Shown here piece by piece: positions 1-6,873 of a stretch of DNA of 10,424 nucleotides. How positions within the stretch are numbered: the first letter of the stretch is position 1; each line of letters opens with the position of its first letter. A program made the translations under genes and the position numbers. The stretch is taken from NCBI GenBank assembly GCA_913060845.1, contig CAJXVF010000035.1, positions 1 through 10,424 on the forward strand, given 5' to 3'. Source of the DNA: an uncultured Alphaproteobacteria bacterium (GTDB lineage Bacteria; Pseudomonadota; Alphaproteobacteria; Bin95). Below the pieces are notes generated by a model. The model was not told the DNA's origin and searched no databases. It saw nothing but the letters and a program-made list of their open reading frames with translations.

Positions 1-259
1 TGGTTAGATAATTAGACCAACACGTGCGGTCGCTCTTTTTATGTGATCAGGCAGCACTGATGGGGGTACGTAGGGGCCCCCCACCCCTCACGGGTACATA
101 TTGTTGGCCGGTTACATGGGTGGGTGTTGGGGGTTGGTAACCACTATCCGTGCCCCTTTTCACCAAACAACCGGATTATTGGAATACCCGAGCTTGCGGC
201 TGGTTGAATGGTCGTCGTCATAACGAAGGGGTTGGTTAGCTTTATTAATTCCTTCGTTT

Positions 260-378
260 AGTGACAAAAGTGACAAGAGTGACAAGGAATCTGAAAAGTC
301 CCCATAAGAGTGATTTGCAAAAGTTTTGGGAAAGCTTGTCACTCTTGTCACTCTTGTCACTCTTGTCACTCTTGTCAC
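260..378. repeat. Two opposing blocks of 9-bp iterons (putative replication origin)
   Basis: The unit CTTGTCACT occurs four times in tandem at 335-370, with an eight-base fifth copy at 371-378. The reverse complement AGTGACAAG occurs at 269-277 and 278-286, with a one-base variant at 260-268. The two blocks form an inverted repeat of 27 bp with a single mismatch (260-286 against 335-361), separated by a 48-bp spacer with an A/T-rich core. In phage P4 the C-terminal domain of the alpha primase-helicase binds short iterons at ori and crr, and here the iterons lie just past the C-terminal end of a P4-type primase remnant. The repeats are seen directly; the origin role is inference. A regulatory operator array is the main alternative. 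Confidence 0.6.
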
Positions 379-388
379 GGAAGGCAGG

Positions 389-414
389 CAGGGCAGCCGG
401 ATATCACTGCCCTG
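389..414. terminator. Hairpin past the primase remnant, possible weak terminator
   Basis: CAGGGCAG (389-396) and CTGCCCTG (407-414) form a perfect 8-bp stem with a 10-nt loop, 18 bp past the stop codon of the minus-strand primase remnant. No T-run follows on the minus strand, so intrinsic termination would be weak. It could equally be part of the origin-like region. Confidence 0.3.
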
Positions 415-432
415 ACGCCTCGTTGGTTAGGG

Positions 433-951
433 CTACGTAAATATGAAAGTCGATAACCCTTCCCAATAACGACCGTTGTTGTCACGGACTTGCTTGTAGC
501 CGTGCTCCTTCAAAGCAACACCAAACTGCGTCTTTGTGCGGGGGTGTTTGCTCTGGGCCTTGCACCAAGTAGAATAGCGCTCATAGAGATTGGCTACGGA
601 GGACCGCATTGATGGGTCTTTGTTGCACTCTTCCTCAACAAACTCGGTCACTGAATCCATATCACTGCGGTAGGCAGTGATGCTGGCAGCCACAGACGCC
701 GGCGCATCAAGGCGTTCAGCTTGCCATAAGCGGCACCCCTCAATGGCCCAGTTTAGAATACCGGACAGTTCTTCCCGCAATGCAGACATCAAGCCCCTGT
801 CTTGCTCGGCCTCCTTGAATTGCCGGTTGAACGGAACTTCCCTAATGCGTTGCCAGATACCATCATCGGAGCCACGAATTTCGGGTCTATTGTTAGTCGT
901 CAGCACTAACTTTCCGACGGGCGTAAACTCCACCCTGTTCCCCATCAGCAC
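433..951 (-). pseudogene. Truncated P4-type primase-helicase, C-terminal part only
   Basis: The 172 residues match the C-terminal end of phage/plasmid P4-family primases (D5_N / Pox_D5 type, SF3 helicase). Residues 9-41 hold the sensor-1 strand and following loop, with LVLTTNNRPEIRG and then GIWQRIREVPF, the signature around sensor 1 and the arginine finger. Residues 62-80 (LSGILNWAIEGCRLWQ) are the usual helix after the ATPase core, and residues 100-166 form the C-terminal winged-helix part. Intact relatives run to several hundred residues. The primase domain, Walker A and Walker B are missing, and a TAG codon lies immediately before the GTG at 951. ATG at 945 is the next possible start. Homology runs right up to the break, so this is a cut gene and not a small functional protein. 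The sequence beyond the break (952-1149) shows no helicase motifs in the frames I read. Its iteron-like target remains downstream. Confidence 0.75.
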
Positions 952-1001
952 CTATGGCCCAGATTTGAGGTTGTGATTTAAGGAGAGATTGGGTCTCGTC
1001 G

Positions 1002-1050
1002 TAGTGACGAAGGAACAAAGATGGGGTTGACCTGGGCCCAGGATCTACCA
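1002..1050. repeat. REP-like palindromic extragenic element (candidate)
   Basis: A perfect 12-bp palindrome, CCTGGGCCCAGG at 1031-1042, is preceded by GTGACGA and GGTTGA and followed by GGATC-type sequence. Short extragenic palindromes of this general form are scattered through alphaproteobacterial genomes. With only one copy in the window I cannot show that it is repeated. It sits between the broken primase and LysR, so it may mark where chromosomal or foreign DNA joins the remnant. Confidence 0.3.
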
Positions 1051-1086
1051 CGGGGTTCAATGTAGCATCGAAATTTGATGGAAACT

Positions 1087-1115
1087 CCCAATCGCTGAGA
1101 TGCCCCAGGATTGGG
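1087..1115 (-). terminator. Possible terminator hairpin of the LysR gene
   Basis: CCCAATC (1087-1093) and GATTGGG (1109-1115) form a 7-bp stem around a 15-nt loop, 35 bp beyond the LysR stop codon on the minus strand. The bases that follow on that strand (AGTTTCC) are only mildly T-rich, so this is a weak candidate. Confidence 0.3.
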
Positions 1116-1149
1116 CAACCGCAGTCACCGGTCCTGTATCAGGTCGCGG

Positions 1150-2061
1150 CTATAGCTTTTTCGCCCGGAACGTTTCCATTTCCTCCTGCACCAGCGCGCA
1201 GAACGCCCGTCCTCTGTCTGACAACGGGCGGTTAGCCGCGTGAACAAATTTCATTTTAAGCGGGATCGCTGGCTCATATGGACGGATTACGATGCCACGA
1301 CCGGCGAAAGCGCGGGCGGTCACCGGCTCTAGAATTGAGAGACCCGCCTTTTGGCTAATCAGATCGCAGATCGGCGCTGAGTTTGTCGCCTCCATGATGA
1401 TGTTCTGCCGGATGCCCACATCCTCAAGGCTTTGCAAGATCTGACGTTGCGTGATGCTGTATTCGGATATGATAAGCAATGGCTCACCGTCGAGATCACG
1501 CGGGCGGATTACGCTCTTGGCGGCAAGGGGGTGGTCTTCGGCCAACACGCAAACTGTGTCCAGCGCCGGAAGGTCAATCGCAGTAACGCCGGGGGCGTCA
1601 GAGGGCGTTACGGCGACGCCGACGTCATATTGCTGCGTCCCCACGCATTCAAGCACCTCCGGCGAAGGGCAGGAATGCAGCGCCAACTTCACGTCTGGCC
1701 AGTCCTGCCGAAATCGACCAATGACACGCGGCAACAAGTAGAAGGACATGGCGACCGTCGATGCAATCCGAAGGTCACCCACCCGGCGCTGCTGCAGTTC
1801 CCGCGCCACATGCCCCAGTCTGTCCAGGCCGTGGAAGCTCCGCTGAACCTCGCGGTAGAACTCGGCCGCGTCAGCGGTTGGCGTCAGGCCGCCGCGGGTG
1901 CGTTCGAACAACGGGAAGCCAATTTCTGCCTCCAGGTCGCGGATCAGTCGACTGATCGCGGGCTGGCTGACGCCCATCAACTCTCCCCCAACGGTCATGC
2001 TACCGGTCTGGTAGACGGAACGGAACGCTTCGATCTGACGAAGGTTGAGCCGGAGGGCCAT
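1150..2061 (-). CDS. LysR-type transcriptional regulator
   Basis: At 303 aa this is a full-length LysR family DNA-binding regulator. Residues 6-65 form the winged helix-turn-helix (LNLRQIEAFRSVYQTGSMT, then VSQPAISRLIRDLE and PLFERTRGG). A linker helix follows, and the two-lobed co-inducer domain spans about 92-295. The N-terminus resembles the OccR/NocR style of sequence, but the ligand cannot be named. The ATG at 2061 is supported by GGAG (2070-2073) eight bases upstream and by the usual family start a few residues before LNLRQ. The gene diverges from the PhyH-family dioxygenase with 121 bp between them. This is the classic arrangement in which a LysR protein controls its neighbour and itself, so the dioxygenase gene is the likely target. 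A T-N11-A dyad lies just upstream of its own start. Confidence 0.92.
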   Translation of the reverse strand: MALRLNLRQIEAFRSVYQTGSMTVGGELMGVSQPAISRLIRDLEAEIGFPLFERTRGGLTPTADAAEFYREVQRSFHGLDRLGHVARELQQRRVGDLRIASTVAMSFYLLPRVIGRFRQDWPDVKLALHSCPSPEVLECVGTQQYDVGVAVTPSDAPGVTAIDLPALDTVCVLAEDHPLAAKSVIRPRDLDGEPLLIISEYSITQRQILQSLEDVGIRQNIIMEATNSAPICDLISQKAGLSILEPVTARAFAGRGIVIRPYEPAIPLKMKFVHAANRPLSDRGRAFCALVQEEMETFRAKKL

Positions 2062-2073
2062 CGAAGTGACTCC

Positions 2074-2088
2074 ATAATATTCTGTTAT
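2074..2088. promoter_or_regulatory. Candidate LysR-type box (T-N11-A dyad)
   Basis: ATAA (2074-2077) and TTAT (2085-2088) form a dyad with seven bases between. The internal T2075 and A2087 give the T-N11-A spacing typical of LysR-type binding sites. It touches the LysR ribosome binding site (2070-2073), a position suited to autorepression, and also lies in the shared divergent promoter region. The site is short and AT-rich, so a chance match is possible. Confidence 0.4.
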
Positions 2089-2182
2089 GCTACCATTCTA
2101 TTTCGCATTCGACATTATCCCAAGGTCAGCGGTACGATGAACATCAGATAAAGACAAACTGCCTGACAGAGGACCGCTCGCC

Positions 2183-3355
2183 ATGCACGCCCAGCCAGAT
2201 ACGACGCCAGCAATTGATATGACCCCAGCCGAGCATGCCGCCAAGATGGCTGGCTACATTGACGATGGTGCCCAGCGGGCGATGGCGCTCGGCAATCGCG
2301 GGCCAATCCAGCTGGACGCTGAATGTAAGCTGCATCCGACCATTGTGGAGGCCTACTGGCGCTGCGGCTTCTATGTGTTCGAAGGCGTGGTTGGTGCAGC
2401 AGAACTGGCTGACCTGCGGCAAGATGTGGAGGAGACGCTTGCAGCCGCACCAGCGCGCCCGGATCCGAACAGCAGTCCCGGCAACCCCAGCGCGTTTGGC
2501 GGTGAATACGCCAAGCCGCCTTACCGCTATGCGAAGCCGCTCAGCGATCCATATGGCGGAACCGACCTGAACAATGGCCGCCACCCGATTGCGATGCAGG
2601 GTCCGACGGCGTCCTCCGACGCCCCGGAATGGACGGTCAATTTGCTGGACGGTAATCTCCAGCTGATGGACGCGAGCCTGCGCCTTTACGGCCATCCTGG
2701 ATTGCTGGCGGTTGCAGAGGCAATCCTCGGGCTAGATTTCGTGCCGTACAACGAAGTTACCTTCATCAAAGAGCCTGGCCTCGGCCCAGCCGTTGCTTGG
2801 CACCAAGACGGCACCACCCACTGGGACGCCAAGGACTGGAACGAAGGTGCGCACGGGTTTAATTTTATGACCCAGCTGTATGACAGCACGCCGGCGAACT
2901 GTGTCTGGGCGCTGCCCGGCACGCACAAGCTAGGCAAGGTGGATTTCAAGGCGCTGGCCGCGGCAAGCGGGTCTGACCAACTGGATGGTGCCGTGCCGAT
3001 GATGTGTTCTGCTGGCGACGCAGTTATTATGAACCGCCAGCTTGCCCACGGCTCCTTCGCCAATACATCAACTGAGCGCCGGGTAACGCTGAACGCAGGG
3101 TTCTTCCCGCGTAGCCGTGTCCTGAACGTGGCTACCCGAAAATTGACGGGTGAGGAGGTAATTTACACCGCCGACCGCATTCATGAGCGAAGCCGCATCA
3201 TCCAACTTGGTATCGACGCTCGGCAACAACGCTTCCCTGAAGAAGCACCTTTCGCCTACAAGCCGCTGGTTGGCGAAGAAGAGCAGAACCGCTGGAATAA
3301 GGCGGCGCGGGAGACGCTGTTGAAGGACTATAATCTGCGGGACATGTTCATCTGA
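2183..3355 (+). CDS. Phytanoyl-CoA dioxygenase (PhyH) family Fe(II)/2-oxoglutarate oxygenase
   Basis: This 390-aa protein is a probable non-haem Fe(II) oxygenase that couples decarboxylation of 2-oxoglutarate to hydroxylation of a substrate. The double-stranded beta-helix core spans about 145-315. The iron triad is visible as H207-x-D209 (in AVAWHQDGTTHWD) and the distal H289 (in NRQLAHGSFANTS). R299 or R300 is placed to bind the 2-oxoglutarate carboxylate. WALPGTHK (242-249) is also typical of PhyH proteins. It is longer than many bacterial PhyH members, with about 50 extra N-terminal residues of no recognised fold. The start at 2183 has AGAGGA (2168-2173) nine bases upstream. The substrate is unknown; family members act on phytanoyl-CoA, ectoine, phosphonates and other small molecules. 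No CoA ligase or transporter lies nearby to narrow it. Regulation by the divergent LysR protein is likely. Confidence 0.9.
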   Translation: MHAQPDTTPAIDMTPAEHAAKMAGYIDDGAQRAMALGNRGPIQLDAECKLHPTIVEAYWRCGFYVFEGVVGAAELADLRQDVEETLAAAPARPDPNSSPGNPSAFGGEYAKPPYRYAKPLSDPYGGTDLNNGRHPIAMQGPTASSDAPEWTVNLLDGNLQLMDASLRLYGHPGLLAVAEAILGLDFVPYNEVTFIKEPGLGPAVAWHQDGTTHWDAKDWNEGAHGFNFMTQLYDSTPANCVWALPGTHKLGKVDFKALAAASGSDQLDGAVPMMCSAGDAVIMNRQLAHGSFANTSTERRVTLNAGFFPRSRVLNVATRKLTGEEVIYTADRIHERSRIIQLGIDARQQRFPEEAPFAYKPLVGEEEQNRWNKAARETLLKDYNLRDMFI

Positions 3356-3501
3356 CGAGCAGCCTCAGTTGCCAAGAACTGATGTTAAGGCCCAGCTGGA
3401 CATCCGCATCAACCATGGGCCTTGCTTGCCGTAGTACGAGGAATTCATTGATGCGCGACCATCAGGGCGTTGTTTTGGCGGCTTAATGGGGAGTTTTAGC
3501 G

Positions 3502-3535
3502 ATCCGCCCGCCAAGTTCCCGACATCCGGGCGGAT
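3502..3535 (+). terminator. Hairpin downstream of the dioxygenase, possible terminator
   Basis: ATCCGCCCG (3502-3510) and CGGGCGGAT (3527-3535) form a perfect GC-rich 9-bp stem with a 16-nt loop, about 145 bp after the dioxygenase stop. Only a short T-containing stretch (TTATC) follows, so it is a modest intrinsic terminator candidate for the plus strand. Confidence 0.4.
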
Positions 3536-3710
3536 TTATCCTGTGACAGGGCATTGTCAGGGCAATCTGGGTTGAGCCGCTGAGCATCAATTAAACTAAG
3601 CCCAAGATATCCAAGATCGCTAACGGGTCCTCATGCGGAATCGCCCCAAACGGGTGAGCGGAAGTGCAGCTGATGCCTAGTTACGGGATCTTCTTAAGGG
3701 CAGTCGTAAA

Positions 3711-3730
3711 TTAGATAGTCCCCTATCTAA
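3711..3730. repeat. Perfect short inverted repeat (possible operator or hairpin)
   Basis: TTAGATAG (3711-3718) and CTATCTAA (3723-3730) are exact reverse complements around a 4-nt loop. The AT-rich arms and absence of a T-tract argue against a terminator and suggest a protein-binding site, but no gene starts nearby. The role is unknown. Confidence 0.35.
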
Positions 3731-4015
3731 ATGCAACGAAATGGGCTTTGAAACTCTGTCGCTACAAAACTCACGACGTTGCGCGTTACCCGTATGCAAA
3801 TGGACCAGGAAGGACCCGTGAGGCCGGCGTGAGGGGCGAGAGCAGCTGATTTGATGGAGCTATGGAAGACACTCAGCTCCAAGCCATCCTAGAGTCTCTA
3901 AGACATGCGCCATTGGTAACGCCGTCACTTTCCGGATGCCACTTCAATAGCCGACATATTTTCCCTGAATCGTGTGCGCCGGTAACATCAGTTACATATC
4001 CGGTAACATGAAAAC

Positions 4016-4031
4016 TGGCGGAATTCCGCCA
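4016..4031. promoter_or_regulatory. 16-bp perfect palindrome flanked by direct repeats
   Basis: TGGCGGAATTCCGCCA is a perfect palindrome set between two GTAACATG repeats whose starts are exactly 30 bp apart. This symmetry suggests a binding site for a dimeric initiator or regulator within the origin-like region. It is not near a gene start. Confidence 0.4.
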
Positions 4032-4070
4032 AGTAACATGGTTACATCGTTTTGCCGTACTCTTCACATG

Positions 4071-4114
4071 CTCTCTTTCCTCTCTTTTCCTCCTCCTCTT
4101 TTCTCTTCTCTCTC
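4071..4114. other. 44-nt uninterrupted polypyrimidine tract
   Basis: Every base from 4071 to 4114 on the plus strand is C or T, and an AT-rich stretch follows directly. Mirror-like homopurine/homopyrimidine tracts can adopt triplex or unpaired structures and are seen near some origins. Its position between the two iteron clusters is the reason to link it with replication. Confidence 0.55.
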
Positions 4115-4257
4115 GTTAATAATAAGAAAAATGACGTTACCCACGTTACCGCAAGGGTTTCTGCGGGTTTCAGCCGGGTTTAAATGTTACCGGGGATGTA
4201 ACCCAGACGTTACCCATGTAACCCGCAGGTCCGAACAGTAGCCTGGTTGGTGAAGTC

Positions 4258-6873
4258 CTAAACGTTCCATGTTGTTGGCTCCCATTTAGGCGGGAGCACC
4301 AGCCCGCGCACCGGTTTACCGTCGACGGACTTCCGAAGCCGCGTGGGCTTTCCTTCATGGCAGGCGAGTACCAAAATCTCTGATGCCTTGCGCTTCAGCG
4401 TATAGAATTCTGAATCTGCGTAATTGACGCTCAACCAATCTACTAATTTTTTCATCGGCCTTGATACGGTAAAACCACCTACGGCTAGCTCTACAACCTC
4501 CTGGCCACGATCTCTGCACAAGTATTCGACAAACTCATCCGCAACGGCCTTGATATTGTCGTCCAGATTTCCGAAGCGTTTGCCGATACCCCACTCCGCG
4601 TGAAAGCTCTCTAGGGCCTTATCAGCAACATTTGTCGCCCGATCGCGTCCCATGTCCTGATAGTTAGCGATAGCGGCATTCAAGGTTGTCGCGATCCAGT
4701 TCCGGAGGCTCGTGGCGTAGGTGGCGCGGTTGGCTTGAAACAGTGGTCGACTGTCAATTGAACCTGCATTTTCGATCACGCTCATTCGGTTCACGAATTG
4801 GCCCTCAACCCCGTTTGAACCAACGAGCGAATTCACGGTCTCAGCGCTCGTGAATATCTTGGAAAATATTTCCACCGTTTGACGCAGTTCATACTTGGGC
4901 GATAGCGTGATTTCGTTCTGAAGCTGCTTCAATTCACTTTTTACGACTTTGAACTCGTCGATCCAGAGCACCAAGGCCCGTTTGAAATTGTCTGCGGCAA
5001 GGGCGACGGGTTTGCCCTCCATTGCGGCTTCGATTTCCTTGATAGACGTCGTTGCAACAACGCCGGCGGCTGCCAGCTGGCTCATGAAAAGCCCTTTCCC
5101 GAAGTCACTCTGCGCCAGCCACCATAAGAAGGCTTTTTTTCGGTCCCCAGCGAACCGGGCAGCGGCGATGAACGCCAGCACCAGGTCCACCTCTGGCCAA
5201 TGTGCTCGGAAGTCATCGATGAAGCGTTGCTCAAACGGCCCTTGAGGCAGTGGGCGATGCGGTAGCGTTATCTGTACGTCGAACTCGCGCAACTCGAACA
5301 AGGGTGTCTGTGCGAATATATCAACCCGCCATGCCAGGGCGCTGCGTTGGCGATACAGCTTGATTTCATCCAGAATTGGCTCTCGAACGGCTGCCGCAAT
5401 GGCCTTGCGAACGTCCTTTCGCACATTTGGCTCTGCCAGCTCGGCCCACTGGTCGATATGCTCTGCCTTTAAGGGACTGCCGAAGGTCGAGGTCAGGTAC
5501 CGCCAAGCGTCCCTCTCAGAAAACTGGACCAAATCGCCCTCGCGGTTCAGGAATTGGAACGGCCGACCTGCTCCCGTGCAATAGAAACTAGTTTCTATGG
5601 TGGCGCTAACCACGTGGCGCCTTACCGCCTCCTCAGGAGCCAGGGGTTCAGCTTTCTCGGCTTCAGCGTCGGCCTCAGGGGGTGCCTCAGCGTCCTCCTT
5701 GGTGGAAGACTTGTCAGCCAAGCCGCCCATGATGTCATCACCCTTTGGGTCATAAGGCTTATCTATCAGTTGCTGGAAGATGGTCTCTAGGCGCTTCTGG
5801 ATATCGTCAGCGACCTCGCGTGCAGCGGCACCGGTCCAGCCGCTTAGCTTGATAACAGAGCGCATTGTTGCACTTTGCCCCCGGTAGTTGCCGAAGTCCT
5901 TCCATTTCGCTGCACAAACTGACCGACTGTAACGCGGATCAGGCTCCGACCATGCGAGCCAAGTCTCAAGCGGTGCACCCTCATGATGGAGGGCAGCGCC
6001 GACCTTGAACCACTCGGCATAATCCAACCCGGCTGCGGGTATGAGGGCCAGGATGTCGCTGACCTCGGTAGAGCTAAGCCCCAGCGGCGGCGGCGTCTCT
6101 CCATCCCGTGGGGTACAGTCCCGAATAGCCACTTTAAGATCGCGAGGGGCAGATGCGCCGCCGTTGATCGCTTCTAATAACGCCTGCGTCTGGTCCGCAT
6201 CCCTGGGGCCTATGGGTGGTGGGCGTGGCGAGCCTCTCACCTCATACAACACAGGGAATGGTGTTCCTTTCAGGCCCTTTTTCTTATCCACTTTCTGGTG
6301 CGGAAACCCTGGAAGCCGCAGCACACGCGGTAAGTCATGGACGCCCTTGTCCGTGCCAAAGGCGGCAATCAGGCGCTTCTGAGCATCCCGAAAATCCTCA
6401 AGTGGTATTCCGTTGGTCAGCCAGTAGGCGTGAAAATTGCCAGGGCTGGATTCGACTAATATGTCGGGTTCGTGCTTCTTGATAGGAGTTACTTCAGCGC
6501 CATCTGTGTCGACGAACAGTGCTCTAACTCTGGTGATATCCTCGGCCTTGCGACCGTTGCCATTTGTCTCGTTCACGGTGACGAAAACCCCAGCGCCGGC
6601 GTCAGACGCACTGCACAGGGCGTCCCAGTGCTCATCTAGCGATCCGTTCAGCGTACGTGCCAGATGGCCGGCCTTGCGGTCAGCGTTGTCATCGAAAGTC
6701 TGAAATGTCCAAGTGGTGGCGTCGGGGGCTAGGTCGGATAGAAAGGCCACTGCAGCGACCTTGTCGGCACGTAGTTGCTCTTGCGCTAAAGCTGCGGTTA
6801 CTTCGTCCGCTGCATCAGGCGAAACTGTCAGGGCGTTTACGGAGATGTTGGGTTCCAGATCAGAGGAGCTCAT
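4258..6873 (-). CDS. AEP primase / SF3-like helicase fusion replicase (RepB-type primase, PriCT_2, DUF5906-like)
   Basis: This 871-aa protein probably starts and drives replication of the element by making primers and unwinding DNA. Residues about 35-215 resemble RepB-type archaeo-eukaryotic primases. Acidic residues D122 and D124 sit in ALFVDTDG, H148 in SSPGNFHAYWL, and DLPRVLRLPGFPHQ (180-193) follows. Residues 267-345 match PriCT_2, an accessory primase domain. A low-complexity acidic Ala/Glu linker lies at about 380-415. The C-terminal ATPase (about 575-710) is DUF5906-like, with a P-loop at AQSDFGKG (587-594), Walker B LVLWIDEF (634-641), sensor 1 near 674-680 and a candidate arginine finger R696. 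The P-loop departs from consensus: A replaces the first G, and G replaces the S/T after K. The start overlaps the AlpA stop by ATGA and has GGAGG (6880-6884) six bases upstream, implying translational coupling. The NrS-1 phage primase-polymerase has a comparable design. Confidence 0.85.
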   Translation of the reverse strand: MSSSDLEPNISVNALTVSPDAADEVTAALAQEQLRADKVAAVAFLSDLAPDATTWTFQTFDDNADRKAGHLARTLNGSLDEHWDALCSASDAGAGVFVTVNETNGNGRKAEDITRVRALFVDTDGAEVTPIKKHEPDILVESSPGNFHAYWLTNGIPLEDFRDAQKRLIAAFGTDKGVHDLPRVLRLPGFPHQKVDKKKGLKGTPFPVLYEVRGSPRPPPIGPRDADQTQALLEAINGGASAPRDLKVAIRDCTPRDGETPPPLGLSSTEVSDILALIPAAGLDYAEWFKVGAALHHEGAPLETWLAWSEPDPRYSRSVCAAKWKDFGNYRGQSATMRSVIKLSGWTGAAAREVADDIQKRLETIFQQLIDKPYDPKGDDIMGGLADKSSTKEDAEAPPEADAEAEKAEPLAPEEAVRRHVVSATIETSFYCTGAGRPFQFLNREGDLVQFSERDAWRYLTSTFGSPLKAEHIDQWAELAEPNVRKDVRKAIAAAVREPILDEIKLYRQRSALAWRVDIFAQTPLFELREFDVQITLPHRPLPQGPFEQRFIDDFRAHWPEVDLVLAFIAAARFAGDRKKAFLWWLAQSDFGKGLFMSQLAAAGVVATTSIKEIEAAMEGKPVALAADNFKRALVLWIDEFKVVKSELKQLQNEITLSPKYELRQTVEIFSKIFTSAETVNSLVGSNGVEGQFVNRMSVIENAGSIDSRPLFQANRATYATSLRNWIATTLNAAIANYQDMGRDRATNVADKALESFHAEWGIGKRFGNLDDNIKAVADEFVEYLCRDRGQEVVELAVGGFTVSRPMKKLVDWLSVNYADSEFYTLKRKASEILVLACHEGKPTRLRKSVDGKPVRGLVLPPKWEPTTWNV

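Larger units (their letters stand above)
1..432. other. Gene-free left region: downstream flank of broken primase, origin-like
   Basis: I see no credible gene here. The only longer open frame (160-378, minus) is a product of the 9-bp repeats and encodes a run of Arg-Val-Thr, so it is not treated as coding. The region contains a G-rich stretch at 118-137 enclosed by a 6-bp inverted repeat (GGTTAC at 110-115, GTAACC at 137-142). It also holds two blocks of 9-bp iterons (260-286 and 335-378) and an 8-bp hairpin at 389-414. This arrangement beyond the 3' end of a primase gene suggests the replication origin of an integrative element. That function is inferred, not shown. Confidence 0.5.
3356..3900. 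other. Intergenic stretch without recognisable genes
   Basis: I find no gene, intact tRNA or insertion-sequence end here. Visible structures are a 9-bp hairpin (3502-3535) and a perfect 8-bp inverted repeat (3711-3730). Reading frames are broken by stops throughout. The region probably contains the transition between the LysR/PhyH segment and the right-hand element, but no attachment-like repeat of the sequence at 9144-9166 is visible. Confidence 0.5.
3914..4223. repeat. GTAAC/GTTAC iteron region, putative replication origin of the right-hand element
   Basis: About a dozen copies of the core GTTAC/GTAAC occur here: at 3916, 3982, 3991, 4003, 4033, 4041, 4136, 4145, 4186, 4198, 4209 and 4218. 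Two of them, GTAACATG at 4003-4010 and 4033-4040, flank a 16-bp perfect palindrome (4016-4031). The left cluster mostly carries a trailing AT (GTAACAT or GTTACAT) and the right cluster a trailing C (GTTACC or GTAACC). Between the clusters lie a 44-nt pure pyrimidine tract (4071-4114) and an AT-rich stretch (4115-4132) that could be the unwinding element. The primase-helicase gene ends 35 bp to the right. Iterons, an AT-rich element and an adjacent replicase are the usual parts of a phage or plasmid origin. The elements are seen; the function is inferred. Confidence 0.6.

Noticed and set aside
160..378. 72-aa frame on the minus strand beginning with repeated Arg-Val-Thr
   Set aside because: The repeats in the protein are only the 9-bp DNA iterons read in frame. 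There is no ribosome binding site and no plausible fold.
335..378. Tandem repeats resembling a CRISPR array
   Set aside because: Units are 9 bp with no spacers, and no cas genes are present; they are iterons.
1432..2151. 239-aa plus-strand frame opposite LysR
   Set aside because: It lies wholly antisense to a clear LysR gene and has no recognisable motif; it is a shadow of GC-rich codon use.
2144..2695. 183-aa minus-strand frame opposite the dioxygenase
   Set aside because: It is antisense to a well-supported PhyH gene and lacks any family signature.
3390..3600. Possible transposase or gene relic in a plus-strand frame after the dioxygenase
   Set aside because: The frame contains stops and I could not match the peptide to any family, so no pseudogene is called.
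3873..4067. 64-aa minus-strand frame in the iteron region
   Set aside because: Its Val-Thr-rich sequence comes from GTTAC/GTAAC motifs, with no sign of real coding.
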